Assembly: GCA_048013815.1 (NCBI GenBank)
Contig: CM106586.1
Location: forward strand, 5,270,001 to 5,334,000
Source of the DNA: Setoptus koraiensis
Taxonomy: Eukaryota > Arthropoda
Direction: 5' to 3'
DNA: 64,000 nt
Part shown: piece after piece, positions 30,928 to 44,524 of the stretch
How the letters are laid out: each line of letters starts with the position of its first letter
Numbering within the stretch: the stretch's first letter is position 1
Program-made: the position numbers and the translations under genes
Notes under the pieces: generated by a model
The model's database searches: none
Told to the model about the DNA's origin: nothing
Seen by the model: the letters and a program-made list of their open reading frames with translations, nothing else

Positions 30928-33612
30928 CATACAAGTGACCATTGAAGAGATTCCATTTGTGCGCTCTTCTCATCTGCTGCTGCTGGCGCTGCTTTGTATT
31001 TATTTCGTCACTGTTGTTTGCCGTATCGATGGAATGGTTGTGCCATTAGTGGTCTTGCTTTCAGTGTTGCTGCAAGCAGAAGCAGTCCGACTAAATGCTC
31101 GTGCTCTCGCTCGCCCTCTTCTGTGCGACTCAAAATTTATCATAAAGTTATCCCTAAACGAATAAAGAGGTCGCCTCCTGTTCCTCTCCTGTCTAGACTC
31201 TTGCATTATATTGACACACACACACACTCAACTTCGTTTTTTCGTTCTGCTCGCCAGTTCGTTAGATGCTCACACGCAGTTCGCAGTTCGAACTTCGAAC
31301 AGCGCATACACACACACACGACGACGACAAAGACGGCGATCATGATAGAAAGATGCGAGTGGCACATATACCAGCGTTGGCCATTCCAAACAAAAGTGTG
31401 TGCGATTTGGCTTCTGCTTGCTCGCCCTGCCGTTCGCAGTTCCAACTTTATCCCAAAGGGGTCACCCTTGTTTGCCGAAAAGCAAACCTGTGGCCATAAT
31501 CAAAGCCGCCCCCTTCTCGTATCGCGTCTAACTATAGACTGTACAGTTCTATCATGCGCACTCGGCGCGCTGCTATTACAGTAACTCACTTTGATACAGC
31601 GTTCATTTAGCGTTGGGTCGGCCATTATTAGGCGCACAGAAAAATAATTCATGGGCACAAGTTGTGCCGTGGCCAGTCGCATACAGGCATTTACATGTAC
31701 ATGATCCTATAATAAGTTGTGGGCACTTTTTCGCATGGGCACAACAAATTCAACATGTTCAAAAACTAGAAAACTACTTGTACATGTGTGATGTTGTGCA
31801 GCACAGCGTATTATCACTACCGTGCCAGCGCTGCTACAGCGGCAGTTATGTAATCACTCACACAGACAGCAGGCCAACTTCCATAAGTCAACCTGCTGCT
31901 GCTGTTGTGCCCAACGTTGCAACATTACAATGTTAATGAAAACGATTGCACAATGCAAGTGAACACTCACACACAGACACACACACAGTCGGAATAGGCC
32001 GAGATTCTGCCAATCAAAACTCGCAAGCCACCTTTTCATTCCATCGCTATCCATTCCATAATGAATACGCTATCACTGGCATACAATCGTCTACTTGTCT
32101 ACTTGTGTGCCAGTCTACCTCTACTATTTGTCGGTTGTGTCTACCACTGCCAGCAGTAGTCTACTGGTGCTGCTGACCAAACGCCATCTATGCGGTACAA
32201 AGTTCAACTCGTCTTGGCACCGTCAGCGCCTCTCAAGTTGAAAGTCTCAACAGGCTAGCTGGCCAACTTTCAATAACAACCATCAACGGCCATGTTTATT
32301 CCACCAACTAACCACCATACATCTGTCAATCGAGCTGATTAGCATACAACTCCACAGAGTGACCTTTGTATAGAAACTTTTGTCGCGTAGCCGACTATAT
32401 CCGTTCCAGACTGGGCCTGTGTTCCCTCATGTTTTGCACTCGTCGTCACTATACCAACAGGATACACGATATATGGGTACATGTATCGTATGTTTATCAC
32501 TGCTTCTGGTAAGCAAAAGGTACACAAAAAGTACTGGGTGCGTTTTTTCCAATGGCTTTTCTCCTACTTACTTCTTTGCCCGCCAAGGGCGCAGCGGGCG
32601 CACAAGGATGCACAGCTAAGCGTAGAGTGTATCGATAAATGTTTCAATTGGTTGACGTTACTCAACAGATAGCTAGCAAACAACTAGAGGCGCTGCGATC
32701 ACTGCACTCACTACTTTGACGGCAGTTCATCACTGGCAGTTTACTCGCGAAACAGCTATACTGCGGCACATACTGCGACTGACGCTCACTCACACTGCAT
32801 ATGAAAATCTGAGTGCGCCGCCCTGGCGGCTTCTAAGAGAAATGGGAAAAAAGCCATTGGAAAAAACGCACCCAGTACAGTGCAATTCACTAGCGCACGC
32901 AGCGGCATTTCAAAAAACAAAAACACACGTAGGGGGCGCTTCGATCGACTGGCAGCGGTCAACGAACAACAACAAAAATACTGCCATAACAATTTTTCAA
33001 CAGGCACCATCTGTCTCATTCTAAATTCTCACCATATTATCAAGCTATTCGACTATATTGCTCTAGATATCACTATTACTATCATTTTGTTTTTCGCAAC
33101 CACCGCCGGACACCAAACAACAACAATATTGACTCGGTAGAACAATAACAATATCTGGAAAGATGGTGTGATAACGGCATCTCGCACCACAAACACATTG
33201 ATAGAGGGACCATAACTAATAATAAATAACATCGAAAGAGAGCTTTTATTATGTATCTCCGTATCTCTCCCTTCACGCCGGTATGACGATTCCTGGAACA
33301 TCAACAACGAGAAGAAAAATAATAGAAACATCAGACACCACCAAGGGGTAGCAAAGGAATAATCAACAACAACATCAACGATCGACGCAGAATCTCTACA
33401 TACGCCAGCAATAGCATCACATTTTTTATCTGTGCTAATTAATATTATTATTAATACTATTATCATTATCATAATCATTATTTACAGAACATATTACATT
33501 TGATAATAACTGGCTCACTATCATAGTATTGGGAATTCTCTTTTGGGAGAGGTATTAGTTTATAATAAATTAAAACAACCACCGTAATAATCACCGATAT
33601 TGGCTACTCGCA

Positions 33613-34434
33613 ATGGCTGGCAACTTTTGGCATAGTTCTCACTATCAGCAGTGGCTGCTCGATCGTCAAGATCTCATTAGGGAACGTCATTCAGATTTGT
33701 CTGTTATGACGGACGAGGGCTATCAAAAATTAATGATATTTTTCGCCAGTTTCATTCAGTCTATTGGAGAATCTCTCAAAGTCAAACAGCAAGTTGTTGC
33801 GACTGCCATTGTATACTTTAAGAGATTCTATGTTAGAAATTCGCTTAAATGCGTTGATCCCCTACTGTTGGCGCCCACATGCTTGTTTTTGGCCTCAAAG
33901 GTAGAAGAGTTCGGTGTCATATCAAACAGCAGACTGATAACAACTTGTGCGGCAGTGGTTAAAAACAAATTCTCACATGCCTATCCTCAAGATTTCCCTT
34001 ACAGAATAGACAAAGTGTTAGAATGCGAATTCTTTTTATTAGAAATGATGGATTGTTGTCTCATATTATATCACCCCTATAGACCATTAATACAATATGT
34101 CCAGGATTGGCCCCACAAAGACATTGTTCTTCCCGTTGCTTGGAATGTTATCAATGACAGCTATCGAACGGACATTTGTCTATTATATCCACCACATCAG
34201 ATAGCTATCGCCTGTTTGCACATAGCTTGTGTAATTACAGAAAAAGATCAATATAAGACGTGGTTCGCTGAATTAAACACAGACTTCGATAAAATACTTG
34301 AAATAACTAATCATATATTAACTTTATACGAATTGTGGAAAAATTTCGATGAAAAAAGGGAAATACCACACCTACTCGCTCAGATGCCCAAGCCAGTCCT
34401 TGAAGCACCCAATAGAGGCTCTATGCCAGATTAA
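33613..34434 (+). CDS. CycC: Cyclin C (Mediator kinase module)
   Basis: Cyclin C pairs with CDK8 in the Mediator kinase module and regulates RNA polymerase II transcription in the nucleus; in other animals it also has a mitochondrial fission role. The 273-residue intronless protein (human 283) starts MAGNFWHSSHYQQWLLD, the cyclin C hallmark. It continues with FASFIQSIGESLKVKQQVVATA, the first cyclin fold with YFKRFYVRNSLKCVDPLLLAPTC and FLASKVEEFG, and the second fold with YPPHQIAIACLHIA and WFAELNTDFDKILEI. The tail is short and disordered. An AATAAA at 34475-34480 lies beyond the stop of the convergent gene, so the 3' UTR probably overlaps that gene's coding end. Confidence 0.97.
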   Translation: MAGNFWHSSHYQQWLLDRQDLIRERHSDLSVMTDEGYQKLMIFFASFIQSIGESLKVKQQVVATAIVYFKRFYVRNSLKCVDPLLLAPTCLFLASKVEEFGVISNSRLITTCAAVVKNKFSHAYPQDFPYRIDKVLECEFFLLEMMDCCLILYHPYRPLIQYVQDWPHKDIVLPVAWNVINDSYRTDICLLYPPHQIAIACLHIACVITEKDQYKTWFAELNTDFDKILEITNHILTLYELWKNFDEKREIPHLLAQMPKPVLEAPNRGSMPD

Positions 34435-34448
34435 AACTAATAATGATT

Positions 34449-37400
34449 TTACTGCCGATAATACAGATTCTTGTAATAAAACCACAAAGCATAAATGATT
34501 GATCCAAATATTAAGATGGGTGATGGACCAGCTACCATTTTGAATGCTGAGCTGCAGGTTATACCCGTGTGGGACAAAGTAAATTTAACTTGATCCATTC
34601 GTTTGCACCCTTCGTCGCGACAAATCCAGTTTGGATCACTTAGTTCGCCAGGCTGACCTAACTCTTTCACTACAAAGTAGAACGGTTTGCAAGTGGCTAT
34701 GTTCTCCTTGTAACACGGATCATCAACAACAAATTCAATCTCTTGTCCTGGTGCTACTTCCTTACAAACACCATACTCCTTACCTAGATTGTAATTGCTC
34801 GTTGTGGGAGGTGTTTGTGTTGACATTCCACTAGATCCAAATGGCGAACCATTCATAAAGGCTGTCTCGTCTGGCCTGGGTTGTCTTCCAAAGCACACTC
34901 TCAAACGGCCTCCTTCAACTTTGAATGTCATCCTGATGGAAGTGCTGGCAAAAAAGGTTCTTGGGTCCATCATCCAGTATTGTTTTTTACTCGGTGAAAT
35001 GTAACCAGTGGAGATTGTCTTGTCCGACACTGTTCTATAGCAGCTTGGGTATTCAAAAGTTGCCGGCGCTTCGCAGATTCTCTTGACTAATTGATCGGCT
35101 AGTTGTTCAGCAGGACCCGACAGTCCTTCGAACTGTCCAGACATGATTGATTCGCCGTAAGATTCGGCATTTGATTGTGCGGGCACTTGTGAGAATATGT
35201 CTCTCTGTTCAAAGACGAAAGGATTAAGATCTTCAGTGTTCGGGCCGACAGCTAAAATGGCTGCACCTCGGAAGTTTTCGCTCAGAAGTCTCTTGGCTTC
35301 CTTGAAACGGTAACTTGATGAGCCTTCTTGGGTGCTGTATGGGTTACTGCTGAAGGAGTTTGATGTTTGCGGGCGCGCCACTGATCCATAATTGAACCAT
35401 ATTATTGATTTGGAGGATCCAGTATTTCTTGGCACTCCGTTTCCGGCAAATTGTTGACCGTTATTTTGACCGTTATATGGCCTCGATGTGTAGGGCGTCG
35501 GTACATAAGATGAGTATGACGACGATTGGCCGCCATTGTAAGAGGACGCAATTTGTTGTTGTGAGCCTCTATCTAAACTCCTTCCTTCCGTCATGCTCAC
35601 CAGTGTCTGCTCAAACATTTCTACCAATCTGACTGGTTCGCTTATCGCACCGCCTTGAAATGTTCTCGATCTGTCGTATAGAAGGGCGCAGCCTATCAAT
35701 GTTGGATTGGATGTATTTCTGATGAGTTCATTGAAATTGTACGAGCTACCGTAACCTGTCGCGTCCATTTGGTTTGTTAGCACCGCCATGGTGCTGCCGT
35801 GTTTCCACATATCAATCTTATTAGACACCTTCACTATGCATTGTTCCATGAACGGTTCGTTAGCCGTGGGGCTGACATCAACTATTGACACCACATCCGC
35901 TTTGGATATTTCACAATCGTCTCTGGCGCCTCCCATCATATTGTCGCTGTTTGATTCATCGCAGATGCTGTGAGGTATGTTGGTAACAGCGGCACGACGA
36001 GCCACATCCCGGAATGAGTCCATTTGCGTGATGGCCGACACAACGGCCATATCTTGTTCGGGCGATTTAAGATCGTACAAACGAAGATAATTTTCCGCTT
36101 GAATTTTGAGCTCCTCAAATCGCGATTGCAGAACCGCTCCACGTTGACAAACGCCAATGTCGGGAAATTGTGGTTTGAAGCCCGCCCTGCTGTAGTACAT
36201 TCTCAGTAGATCGCTCAATTTAATTGAACGTCTCGACTCTATTATACCCCGTAGGGCTCTGCCCAAATTTAGTCCGTCTAGGCCGCCGTTCAGCTCGGCC
36301 GTTGTGAATTTGATCGATTCAGAGCGGTCCAATTTGTACGAAGTGGGACACATGGTATTGTTCCAGTGGCCGTCGTCGCCAAGCACAATTTGCGACAGGG
36401 GTTTCTTGTGGTCCGCGCTAATGGCCCAAAGATCGGTGAGAGTGACAGCAAACAGCGGGTCGATCTCTTCGTCAATTCTCTTGGTTGTGCCAGATAGATC
36501 AAAATTTGGATAGACCGATGCGGCCAATTGGCGTATCTGTTGCGACGGTTGACTGGCGGCCAATATGCCCAATAGCACCCGACTGAGGGCGACACCACTG
36601 TTGTCCTGACCGTTGCCCACAGCCACAACTCCGAATTCGTAGGCAACCTTTTGTCGGTTTGCATTCTGTTGAGCCTGCAACAATTGCTGTTGCTGACTGA
36701 TCTGGCCATTCGGAGGCGGATAAATGGGTCCCCCTTGAGCATTTCCGCCCGAGTTGGGCCTGCGTGATACATACATGGGCGATCGACACAATTAGTATGA
36801 ATATTAATGAGTGATATGAGTAGTTGTTATATGTTGGTATTTGCATATTTGTGTCCTACATCTCAGTTGTGAGAGTGACAACAAGATAACTAGCGACTCA
36901 CCTGGCATAATTGCTGCTGTACTGAGTGGGATTGCCGCTAAGGGGGAACGGACTATTCATACCGAGCGGATTGTTTCCTTGGTAATTGGGCTGATTGTTG
37001 GCCGAATAAGTGGGTCCATTTGCTGCGGCCGATCCAAAACCTGGCGCCGGGCCTGGATACCTCGAGGGCGCCCCTGATTGGGCGGCGGCCGCTTGTAGGG
37101 CCGGATAGGGGTTGCTGCCTGGATTGTTTCGCACAACCGGCAATAGGCCGTACTGTTGATTGTCGCTCAACGGTCGTTGAGGTCCCTTCAATGTTGTGCC
37201 CAATGATAGATATTCTTTTTCAATGTGATGACTCAACATGAAATACATGGAACATTTCTCATCATCGGTCAGCGATTGTTCATTGAACAAATCTGAAACA
37301 ATGTGCTGTTGTTGTTGCACTGTCGATGGATTCAATAGTAGCTCATTTATGTCTGATCTAATGTCTTTGTCATTGGAGTTAGACATGGCGTTCGTTTTTC

Positions 37401-38241
37401 TGTCCCAAAAATAATTGTCATAATGGAATCTACTCAATATCATTCTAATGAATTGATCAAGATTGTTGGCCAATCTCGGATGATTAGATTCAATCTTTGA
37501 CAATATCTCGACGAAATTCTCAATAGTTTGACCATGAGGTAGTCTTTGGCCTAAAATGAGGCCGCCATCGTACATGCCGTTGGATTGACCAAGATCGCCG
37601 TAACTGGAGGCCCTTTGTTGATAATTGTTGCCATTGAATGATGACGTTGATGGTTGTTGCTGTTGCTGGTAACTTGTTTGTTGATTTGCATTTTGACCAG
37701 CAGCTTGGTATTGGCTACCTGAACTCCTCGACAAGCCTCCGGTATATGACACAGGCGGCTGCTGTTGGCTGATCGCTGGCGAGTTGATTGGCGCTGGATA
37801 AGTGTCAGAATTTTGATTGTTGTTGTTATAAAAAGATGAGGCCGTCGAACGAATACCTGTATAGCATGGCAGTATATATCTTTGAAAGTCGATGGGTTTG
37901 AGGCTGATACAATCAATCAATGTTGCACTTAGTGCGGCTAGAATTGTCACCAGTATTAATTGTGCTTGAAATACATTGATTGGGACTTTGTAATCATTTC
38001 GGTTTGATTCGTTGGTGATACACGACTGTTGGACATGATTTTTGGCTTGTTTTGCTGCTGTTGGCCCCGTAGATTTGGAGGGCCTTTTGTTATGCAACAC
38101 TTCAAAATATTTCTTCCTCTTAGCACTGTAGCGATTTGGCATGCAATTATGATGACACTTTTCATTCATGAACGAATTGTTATTCTTACACCTGTTCGAA
38201 CTTGGTGTGGTCGCTAGTGACCGGTCAAAACACTCAAACAT
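34449..38241 (-). CDS. Large Gln/Ser-rich surface protein with VWA-like core (2 exons)
   Basis: Exon 1 (38241-36902) and exon 2 (36759-34449) join in phase 2 across a 142 bp intron to about 1216 residues. The frame is open eight codons further upstream, but only from TTG. Near residue 95 a hydrophobic segment (LILVTILAALSATLIDC) could be a signal anchor or an internal signal peptide. Low-complexity Gln/Ser/Asn/Gly regions follow. A folded part begins near GVVAVGNGQDNSG. Around residue 738 VVSIVDVSPT resembles a VWA MIDAS strand, followed by IVKVSNKIDMWKHGSTMAVL, SIIWFNYGSV and EQLADQLVKRICEAP. A Cys-rich beta region comes next, then a C-terminal hydrophobic helix (SPILIFGSIIYALWFYY) fit for a membrane or GPI anchor. 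I do not recognise the family; VWA is inferred. Confidence 0.75.
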
Positions 38242-40808
38242 TTTGTTATGTTTCGGCAACTCCAATCAGGAGGTGTTGTTGCGTAAAATGAGGTCAGATT
38301 TAAAATGTGCTGCAACTGTGTGTAGAGGAACAAACGGGATGTTGAGATAAGTATGAACAACTGTCGTTGATCTGGTTCTTTTGACCCGAGTCTTTGTCGG
38401 GTTCATGCGTGTATTTGTTAGTCGGAATAGCTGATACTAATAATTATTTGTTATCATCGTGATGCCACTGAACTGCCCGACCATTACTGCCAGTAGTTGG
38501 TTAGTTAATTAGTTAGATTGTTTACTTTGCCTCCTCTGCAAAATTGTCATCGGTGGCTTGTGTTTTTGTATGATTGTTGGTGGCAATTACTCATTAGCGA
38601 GTGTCTATGTGTGATTGCAGATTAAACAGAAAGAGAGAGAAAAAGAGAGCATTCAGCTAGCTTTTGCACAAATACGATTACGTATTGAATGGTGTGTGTA
38701 TCATCGCCACCGATGAATCACTAGCAGTAGCTAACAATGCTTACACAAGCGTAGATTGCTTATCTTGGATACGATTTTACACGATGATTATATTGATGAT
38801 ATATATATACAGTTGGATGGGATCTATAGATTTGTATGCGACACGCTGCCTAGGCACACAAAAGTAAAGTACAACAAAATTAGCTGCATCAATCGAGTGG
38901 TGATGCCGTTAATTGGGATCGGTTGGTAGATGAGCCAATGAACAACAAAAATCTCTGAGTAATAACTACAAGTTATTCGTGGTTACGATCGTTATAAAAC
39001 AACAACAACAACAAACATCTCTATTGGTCTGCTACTGATAATTATCAACACCAATAAAACTTAACCACCGATTTACTTTTGGGCTTACTATCTGGCAGTA
39101 GCAGCCTGTGGTGGTAGTTAACATAGTGCCTGCCACAATCAGTGGTGATGTGAATGGGCTGAGGCAAAGAGGCCATGCAACATGTTGAACAAATCAAAAA
39201 ATTAGCAAACAAATCATAATTCAGTGAGTGATCTATGGCATTATCATCAATCAGATTTTGATGTCGTACCCTGTACGTTGTTGTTGTTGTTTTTATTTTA
39301 TCAACTAAACAAACAAACCGACAAAAGATGAATAGATATTGGCGAGAGGCAACTGGAAGTTGTATCTTGACAAACTGCAACACTTATCTGACTATATAAT
39401 CAGTTGATGGATAGACATTATTGGGCAACAAATGGGTGGCCAACTTGTTACTTGATTAACCTGACTACAAGTTAATTACAAAGTAGCCATGCTGTTGCAG
39501 CTCTAATACTGCTAAGTGACACCCTGGCCTGATATTGCCGCCAAGATTGCTTCGTTATTGTATGCAAACTACATGATAGCTAGTAACAAAGCAAATGCGA
39601 AGATTGAGTGGTGCAAAAATCGATAGCAGCAGTTCAATAAACTGGCCCCCTAACATCTGCAACAAGCAAACTCTAATCAATCTCGAACTCTAAGCTCTCG
39701 ACAACTGAAAAAACAAACCATTAAGACATTGAGGCCTTCATCTGACTGAACTGTCCAACGGACATGTAAAAATTGATAACAACGAGCTCAAATCAAGTAA
39801 ATGCATTCAAATTGAGGGCCTTGATTGTCTAAATGGACTGCGCTTTGTTTGGCCTTCCAATTCAGTTGTTGTCATGATATTGTTGTTGCTTATATCGGCG
39901 TATTACCCTCTATGGGACGGACTGACTAGAGCACCCATGAGTGCAAGTGAATAAACAAAGGACAAGGTAATGAATGTCCCATGATGGATGTGCCTAACGG
40001 ACTAGGGAGTGGGTATTACTTTTTAGATAAGTGCTTTAGACAACAACGAAGGTTCACCGATTCACGTTTTGTGCGGATAAAAGCACAAACAATATGATGC
40101 TCTCTGGAGTTTGCTACCAATAGACACAGATAGACACTTTGCGAAAATAAAAGATTTTAAGCCGACAATAACTAGCTACAACTACAACCTATATGGATTG
40201 TTGAGTGTACGTTGCTTACGTAAAAGTTGTTGACAAATCGATGATATTTTAAATCCAATAACTCCGATACATTACGACTTGCGCAAGTGAAAGTATCTGG
40301 CCAAGTTGTCACTGTCTCCTCAAGGTGTTTGTCCAAATGGCACAAACACTAGCTAGTAGTATTTGTCTGTCTGAATACAATATCTAGTCGAGGAACTAAA
40401 GTTGTCGCGCTCACAGACAACCAATAACGACGAACAAGGAAATTGATCCTTTCGGCGAATTCTTTATTATTATTATTGTATTATTCACCTACCGTATCTT
40501 GATATTAATAGTGGATATGCTGCCTGTATAAGCTGCTTCAATAGTTGAGGCAGGAGGTTAAATTCAAATGGGAGAGTTTAAATTCACAAGTCGTTTCGTC
40601 TTGGGTTGTTTCCATCGGTCCGTATCATACCTACGCCCGATGTGATTCTGCTGCTAGAGATTACTTTGTTTTCTACTCTCGCCTTATTATCCAATAGAAT
40701 AAGTTATTAGAAGAATTAATTGCAATTTAGCCGCCAAATATTACTAGTTAGTGCGGCTAAATTATAGTTATCAGCTAGATTAGTGGCCACAACAAATCGT
40801 GTCCATCA
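38242..40808. other. 2.6 kb divergent spacer
   Basis: This lies between the starts of the VWA-like gene (minus) and the NRF gene (plus). It contains short CAA/GTT runs (about 38999-39013 and 39277-39294) and no recognised gene. Frames at 38664-38867 and 39045-39383 lack any family resemblance. Confidence 0.5.
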
Positions 40809-43800
40809 ATGACGGCCCCAACCAACAGACAAGTGGCCACAGTCATTGGCCGTCTGTCGCTGCTGATAATAGCATCGAGCTTGGTGTCGTCGAGCTCGGT
40901 GCCCGCAAATCAGCAAATCGGCAGCACAGTCGCCCCATCAAGCCTTAAGCCTAGTGTGGAAGGCGCAGCAAGTGAACGGGGTGAAAAATGGAGCCACGAC
41001 GAGGATCACAGTGAATATGTCAATTTTTTAGATTTTACCAACAGCAGCGCGGCCGACATGTACAATAATAGGGAAGAATTTAAGAATTTGGCCGAAAAAG
41101 AGTGGCAGCTAATGTTTAGATCGTTCGACATAATGTACGAGAGCGTATCGAGTTCGTTCTTCAGCGAATTCGGTCACATGGATATTATGCAAGACATTGA
41201 GCAGCAGCTGCCCCATGATTGTCGCCAGAGTTTGGCCTTCGTGAGACAGTCACTAAAGAAACACAAACTTTGGGCGCTACGAATGATCGATTCCATGGGC
41301 AAAATACAAAGCGGCATAACATATGGAAAATTTTCATCGCCAGGCGATTACGAGGAATGCATCAATGTCAAAGTAGACGAGCAATGGCTCAATCCCGAGA
41401 TTGTTTTGTCCTCTGAGGCTCGCAGCAAACAACAGGCCCAAAGTAGACAGAATTGGCGCGGCAAATATTGCCTCTTGGACTTCCGGTTGCCGCTGCCCGA
41501 CAGGCCAAAAAACAAACTGTTGAGCGTGCACGAACCAGTGCTCAATTTATCCAACACGGAGCTGGCAAAACAATTTCCCATTGTTGCCAATTATTCCGCT
41601 TACGCGTCGGTGTTCTATGAAATAGGATACCTGCACGGCATCTGCATTCCGTCCACCTGTCAGATCGAGGACGTGTCCAAGGCGGTGGGCAAAGGTGAGT
41701 GAGGGGATAGTTTCGGCAAACAGGTTGTCGTTGTCAGCACGATTCTCACCGTTGTTATTTCTTCTTTTCGTTGTTTTTTCCTGTTCGATGTCGACCATTG
41801 ACTGACCAGCACTCGAGGGTATGTATATCGTGGTGAACAGCACAATCGATTGTGAGGTTCTCCGGGACACTACGGACGTGCGGCCCTCCCAATGGCTGGC
41901 CATGTAAGTATCATTCTCGGACGCTATCTCTCTTGCTGCCCGTTAGCTGTCGCCCGAATCTCATCGCCTTCCACTGTGATGTTCACAATTCACTACGCAA
42001 CAGGTTCCTGTTCTTCGCTCTGTTCCTCAATGCAACCATAGCCAGCATATTGAACTTTGTGTACCGGAAACACAAGAAGGAACGCGAACTTTCCAGCTCA
42101 AAATTGTGGTCAAAAGAGAGCACTGTTATGGGCAGCTTATATCGGGCCGATGGTTTCATGGTGAAGCTCGCCAAGAGACATCACAAATATTCCGAATGTT
42201 TCTCGTTACAAACAAATTTTCAGCGATTAACCAAGCCAGATCCCAGATCGTTGACGTTTGTCCATTACACACGAATAGTTGCCATGGCCCTGACAGTCAT
42301 TACACACACGGGCGGTTTGGGTACTTTGCAGGCCATAACAAAACCCGCCGATGCGGCCAACAGCGAACAGATATTTAGAGACTTCATACCGCAAATGTTG
42401 GCCAACGCCTTCACCTCAATTCAGATCTTCTTTTTCATGGCCGGATTCATGTTGGTGCTGAGCACTTATCCGTCTGTTAAGCGCGAAAAGGGCTCAGTAT
42501 CGTTCGTGGAGTACGCCATTAAGCGAGCCATTAGGCTGATGCCGGGACTTGCGGCCACCATTGGCGTTAATTTCATCTGGCCTCTAATGGTGGACGGGCC
42601 CATGTTGTCCTATTTCATTAGGTTGATTGTGTTGCCGTGCGAGAGCAACTGGTGGCACACGCTACTGTTTATGAGCAACTTCGACCACGTAGAGAAGATG
42701 GTAATTATCCCCGATTAATCGCAATTACTCGACATTCGCATGTCCAACATTCTGACATCCGACCAATGCAACACAACTAACTGATTATACCGTTCTCGCG
42801 TTGTTCTTATTCTAATCGCATAATTCTGGATGGCCTCCAATTACAGTGCTTGCGTCACTCGTATTTCTCGGCTTCCGACTACCAGCTACACATAATCGCC
42901 TTTCCCGTTTTGCTGTTGCTGTATCACAAACCAGCGGCCTCCCTGCTGGTGGCCGGTCTACTCACAATATCGGGATTTGTCGCGCAAGTGATCATGATAT
43001 CCACTAAAACTGCCCTGCCCTTCATGATGGTCGATTACCTAGACAAAGAGTGCGTACTTAAAACGATTATACATACCGCAAATCTGACTCAATCTATCCA
43101 GCAACCACTACTAACAAATACTGATCTTGTAATTAATTAAATGTGCGATTGTGCCTCCCTGCAGAGCCTTCTTCAACGTGGTCCACTACATACATCACCC
43201 CGTTTGGAACCACATATCGGCCTTTTTCGCTGGCTTCATCATCGGCTACTTTGTCATAAAACAGTATCGCTGGAACATCAGCGAGGTAAATATTTGAAAG
43301 ATAATGATTCGCGCAATTCGATTTCGATCGACACTGACCATCAATCTGTATCCTCATTTTACATTCGTTTATATCTCGTTCGTTATAATTGATTGACTGG
43401 CACAGACCACGATCAAATGTCTGTGGTACGTGATCGTGCCCGCGGGTCTTGGCTCCATCTACGCGCCCTACTATTGGAATCACTACAAGAGGCCCATCAC
43501 AAAATGGCAAATGGTGATGTATGTGATATTTGATCGTGCCGTTTTACTTATATTCTGCGCCTGGCTCTCCTACGCGTCGATGGTGCTCAGCCGGAAGAGG
43601 CCGTCGACGGCCAATGGGCAAAACAAGCAAGCCAAGCAAGCGACGGCAGCAGCAGCTAACAGTAACAGTCAGCAACAAAGCAACTTGCCCGCAACTGTCA
43701 GCATGATTGACTTGTCCGGATCGAAACTGGATCAAAGCGACAAAAAGCAGCCAATTAAGGACGACACTGAACTGAGTGTATCGGCCGCCCGACTTAAATC

Positions 43801-44524
43801 AACGAACCCACAACAGCAACAGGTGAGCTCGTCAACACCAAATCTGGCCGAGCCAAGCCAAACTGACCAGACCACGAACAAGACGGACTCGCAAAAGTCG
43901 CAGCATCGCGCCGAGCCGGCCCCAAACTCCAGGCCAGCGCGACCAATCACGTCCACTCTGAACACCATGTGTCTGGTGTTGAGCAGATTGACCTTTCAAT
44001 TGTATTTATTCAATATGGTTGTATTGTGGTTCGATGTGAACCACTCTAAATACCAATGGTATTTCTCTTATTATTTCATAATTGTCAAAGCGTTTGCAGT
44101 ATACACAGCATCGGCAATATTTGCCACCGTATTCTTTGTCACATTGGAGAGTCCATGTTTGACACTGTACATTATGTGGGTTAAATACACGGCACAAAAA
44201 CGGGGCGAAAAAGAACAACTTCGTCGCGAAGTCAAGCAAGACCTTTATGAGGCCAACAAAACAATGCGATCATCGTTCGACATGCAAGCAAACAGCAAGC
44301 AACCAACAAATGCGCCCATGGCACCGCCAAGTATCAAAGTGGAGCCCCAACTGATTGGCGCTGCCCCTGGCGACCTCGCGTACCAAGCGAAACAAACGCG
44401 CCAGGGTTTGTTTTCCGGAATATATCATATAAATTCATCGAACAGCATACACAGCATGGCTGTGACGCCCATAATAGCGCACGAAAAGAGAACCGATGCC
44501 TCGCGGGACATAACCAGAGTATGA
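40809..44524 (+). CDS. NRF-6-like acyltransferase-3 membrane protein, 6 exons
   Basis: Exons are 40809-41694, 41810-41903, 42004-42700, 42847-43049, 43165-43285 and 43406-44524. All junctions are GT-AG and in phase, giving 1039 residues. The name comes from C. elegans nose-resistant-to-fluoxetine proteins, which help move lipids and drugs across epithelia. Residues 1-30 look like a signal peptide. About 90-320 is the Cys-containing NRF domain (KLWALRMIDSMGKIQSGI, GDYEECINVKV, YLHGICIPSTCQIEDV). The acyltransferase-3 region has about ten membrane helices; its first helix carries HYTRIVAMALTVITHTGG with the conserved His428. A Gln/Ser/Ala-rich insert of about 130 residues interrupts the helices near residue 730-860. 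The C-terminus is a long basic cytosolic tail. Substrate unknown. Confidence 0.93.

Larger units (their letters stand above)
27582..33612. other. 6 kb repeat-rich spacer between divergent TLK and cyclin C
   Basis: No gene is visible. The left half (about 28.5-30.4 kb) is rich in TG and GTT on the plus strand; the right half (about 30.77-33.4 kb) is rich in CA and CAA on the plus strand. Long promoters, 5' UTRs or unrecognised 5' exons of both genes are expected here. Frames reported by any ORF caller in this zone are mostly translated microsatellites. Confidence 0.55.

Noticed and set aside
29716-31230. Several overlapping frames rich in His/Thr, Cys/Val or Gln
   Set aside because: They are translations of CA/TG/CAG microsatellites on both strands, not coding sequence.
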